From Planctomycetota bacterium (GTDB taxonomy: Bacteria; Planctomycetota; SZUA-567; H5-PLA8; CALKMO01), in assembly GCA_026417845.1 (NCBI GenBank), contig JAOACM010000079.1, positions 1 to 6,457 of the forward strand: DNA of 6,457 nucleotides. The letters run 5' to 3'. The notes beneath the pieces are model-generated. The model ran no database searches, was not told the origin of the DNA, and saw only the letters and a list, made by a program, of their open reading frames with translations. Position 1 is the stretch's first letter; each line of letters begins with the position of its first letter. The position numbers were made by a program, and so were the translations under genes. Positions 5,838 to 6,457 of this stretch are shown here, piece by piece.

Positions 5838-5875
5838 GCGGGATATGCATGGGCGATGAATTGCATCGGTCCCGC
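5838..5875 (+). other. Leader hairpin upstream of glyQS
   Basis: GCGGGA (5838-5843) pairs with TCCCGC (5870-5875), and ATGCA (5845-5849) pairs with TGCAT (5862-5866), giving an 11-bp stem with a small internal loop and a 12-base apical loop. It begins where the candidate promoter would start the message. I looked for a T-box (the usual regulator of glycyl-tRNA synthetase in Firmicutes) and did not find its conserved anticodon-sensing or TGGNACC motif, and no terminator follows. It may protect the 5' end of the mRNA. Confidence 0.35.
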
Positions 5876-5925
5876 CGGGAGTGCGGGAGGGGGGGCGGCG
5901 ACGTAACTGGCGAAAGGAGAACAAG

Positions 5926-6441
5926 ATGCAACTCGGGAAGGCTTCGGAGCCGGAGCTGATGCAGAAAATAGTTTCGTTGTGCAAGCGACGCGGGTTCGTT
6001 TTTCAGTCCTCCGAAATATATGGCGGACTTAAAAGCTGCTACGACTACGGACCTCTCGGCGCCGAACTCAAAAGAAACGTCAAGAACGAATGGTGGCGCG
6101 CGATGGTGCATGAGCGGGAGGATATCGTCGGGATAGACGCCTCGATAATAATGCATCCTAAGGTCTGGGAGGCGTCGGGGCATCTGGCCGGCTTCACCGA
6201 CCCGCTGGTGGACTGCAAAAACTGCAAGGCGCGCTTCAGACCCGACAAGGCGCCGGCCGCGAAGACCGGGGAGGTGGTCGAGTACGCTCTGGCCGGGCCG
6301 CCGACCTTCCCTTACAAGTGCGTCAATACCGGATGCGGTGCGATCATCGGCTCGCCGGAAGATACGATTGAGCACGCCGGCCGGCGCGCCTGTCCGAAGT
6401 GCCGGAAGGCCCTGCCTGGGAAGGGGGAGAGGGTCCGGGAC
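5926..6441 (+). CDS. glyQS: Glycyl-tRNA synthetase, alpha2 (eukaryote-like, class II) type, 5' part
   Basis: The enzyme attaches glycine to tRNA-Gly in the cytoplasm. The first 172 residues are present. The N-terminus carries the hallmark RRGFVFQSSEIYGGLKSCYD (21-40), then YGPLGAELKRNVKNEWW (41-57) and MVHEREDIVGIDASIIMHP (60-78). The signature W81-EASGHLAGFTDPLVDCK follows (to 98), with CKNC (97-100) and CPKC (156-159) as the family's zinc-type cysteine pairs. These belong to the single-polypeptide homodimeric enzyme, not the alpha2beta2 GlyQ/GlyS form. The start ATG has AAAGGAGA 5-6 bases upstream, a strong site. The gene is cut by the contig end: the last native codon is GAC at 6439-6441, and the next bases are adapter, so the residues LSLIH that would follow are false. 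The catalytic motifs 2 and 3 and the anticodon-binding domain lie outside the window. A leader with a hairpin precedes it. Confidence 0.95.
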
Positions 6442-6457
6442 CTGTCTCTTATACACA
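6442..6457. other. Sequencing adapter (Tn5/Nextera mosaic end), not native DNA
   Basis: CTGTCTCTTATACACA is identical to the first 16 bases of the 19-bp Tn5 mosaic end used in Nextera libraries. It sits exactly at the window end and breaks the glycyl-tRNA synthetase homology, which should continue with a FNLMF-like sequence after VRD. It is an untrimmed read-through artefact. On the minus strand it produces the telltale MYKRQ peptide start. Confidence 0.95.

Noticed and set aside
5700..5925. Glycine T-box leader for glyQS
   Set aside because: No T-box consensus, specifier loop or terminator/antiterminator pair could be found.
5662..6456. 264-residue minus-strand ORF beginning MYKRQ
   Set aside because: It starts inside the adapter and runs antisense to glyQS, with no ribosome binding site or family motifs.

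Overview
The window is GC-rich bacterial DNA of metagenomic type. Its last 16 bases match the Tn5/Nextera mosaic-end adapter, so the window almost certainly stops at a contig end. The organism is Gram-negative-like: it has an OmpA/Pal-type lipoprotein with a lipobox and a peptidoglycan-binding domain, and a single-chain (alpha2) glycyl-tRNA synthetase. The gene content fits an uncultured PVC/FCB-type lineage, but that placement is inference. There is no phage block, CRISPR array, toxin-antitoxin pair or secretion cluster.

Layout, left to right. The 3' end of an unrecognised, probably beta-rich protein occupies 1-549 (+). The gap 550-1145 holds a 138-bp palindromic element with near-perfect inverted ends (731-868), resembling a MITE. 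It is followed by a GC-rich stretch with several possible RNA helices and a 21-bp near-repeat. A pRiA4b ORF-3-like protein with zinc-binding Cys/His clusters at both ends lies at 1146-2057 (+). A SpoU/TrmH-family rRNA/tRNA 2'-O-methyltransferase follows at 2269-3081 (+). A minus-strand pair comes next, ending at a clear intrinsic terminator (3397-3430): a PfkB-family sugar-phosphate kinase (4407-5339), then an OmpA-family lipoprotein (3482-4216). The divergent gap 5340-5925 carries a leader hairpin for the kinase and a plausible sigma70 promoter plus leader hairpin for glyQS. The 5' part of glyQS (5926-6441, +) runs into the adapter.

The genes look like ordinary housekeeping and accessory genes rather than one system: RNA modification, tRNA charging, envelope anchoring and sugar-phosphate metabolism. 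The items most worth a second look are four. The kinase's conserved N-terminus has no ATG/GTG/TTG but has a well-placed ACG behind a strong ribosome binding site. The palindromic element at 731-868 is unexplained. The pRiA4b-like protein is double zinc-finger with an acidic insert. The adapter at the right end corrupts the end of glyQS and creates a false 264-residue minus-strand ORF.
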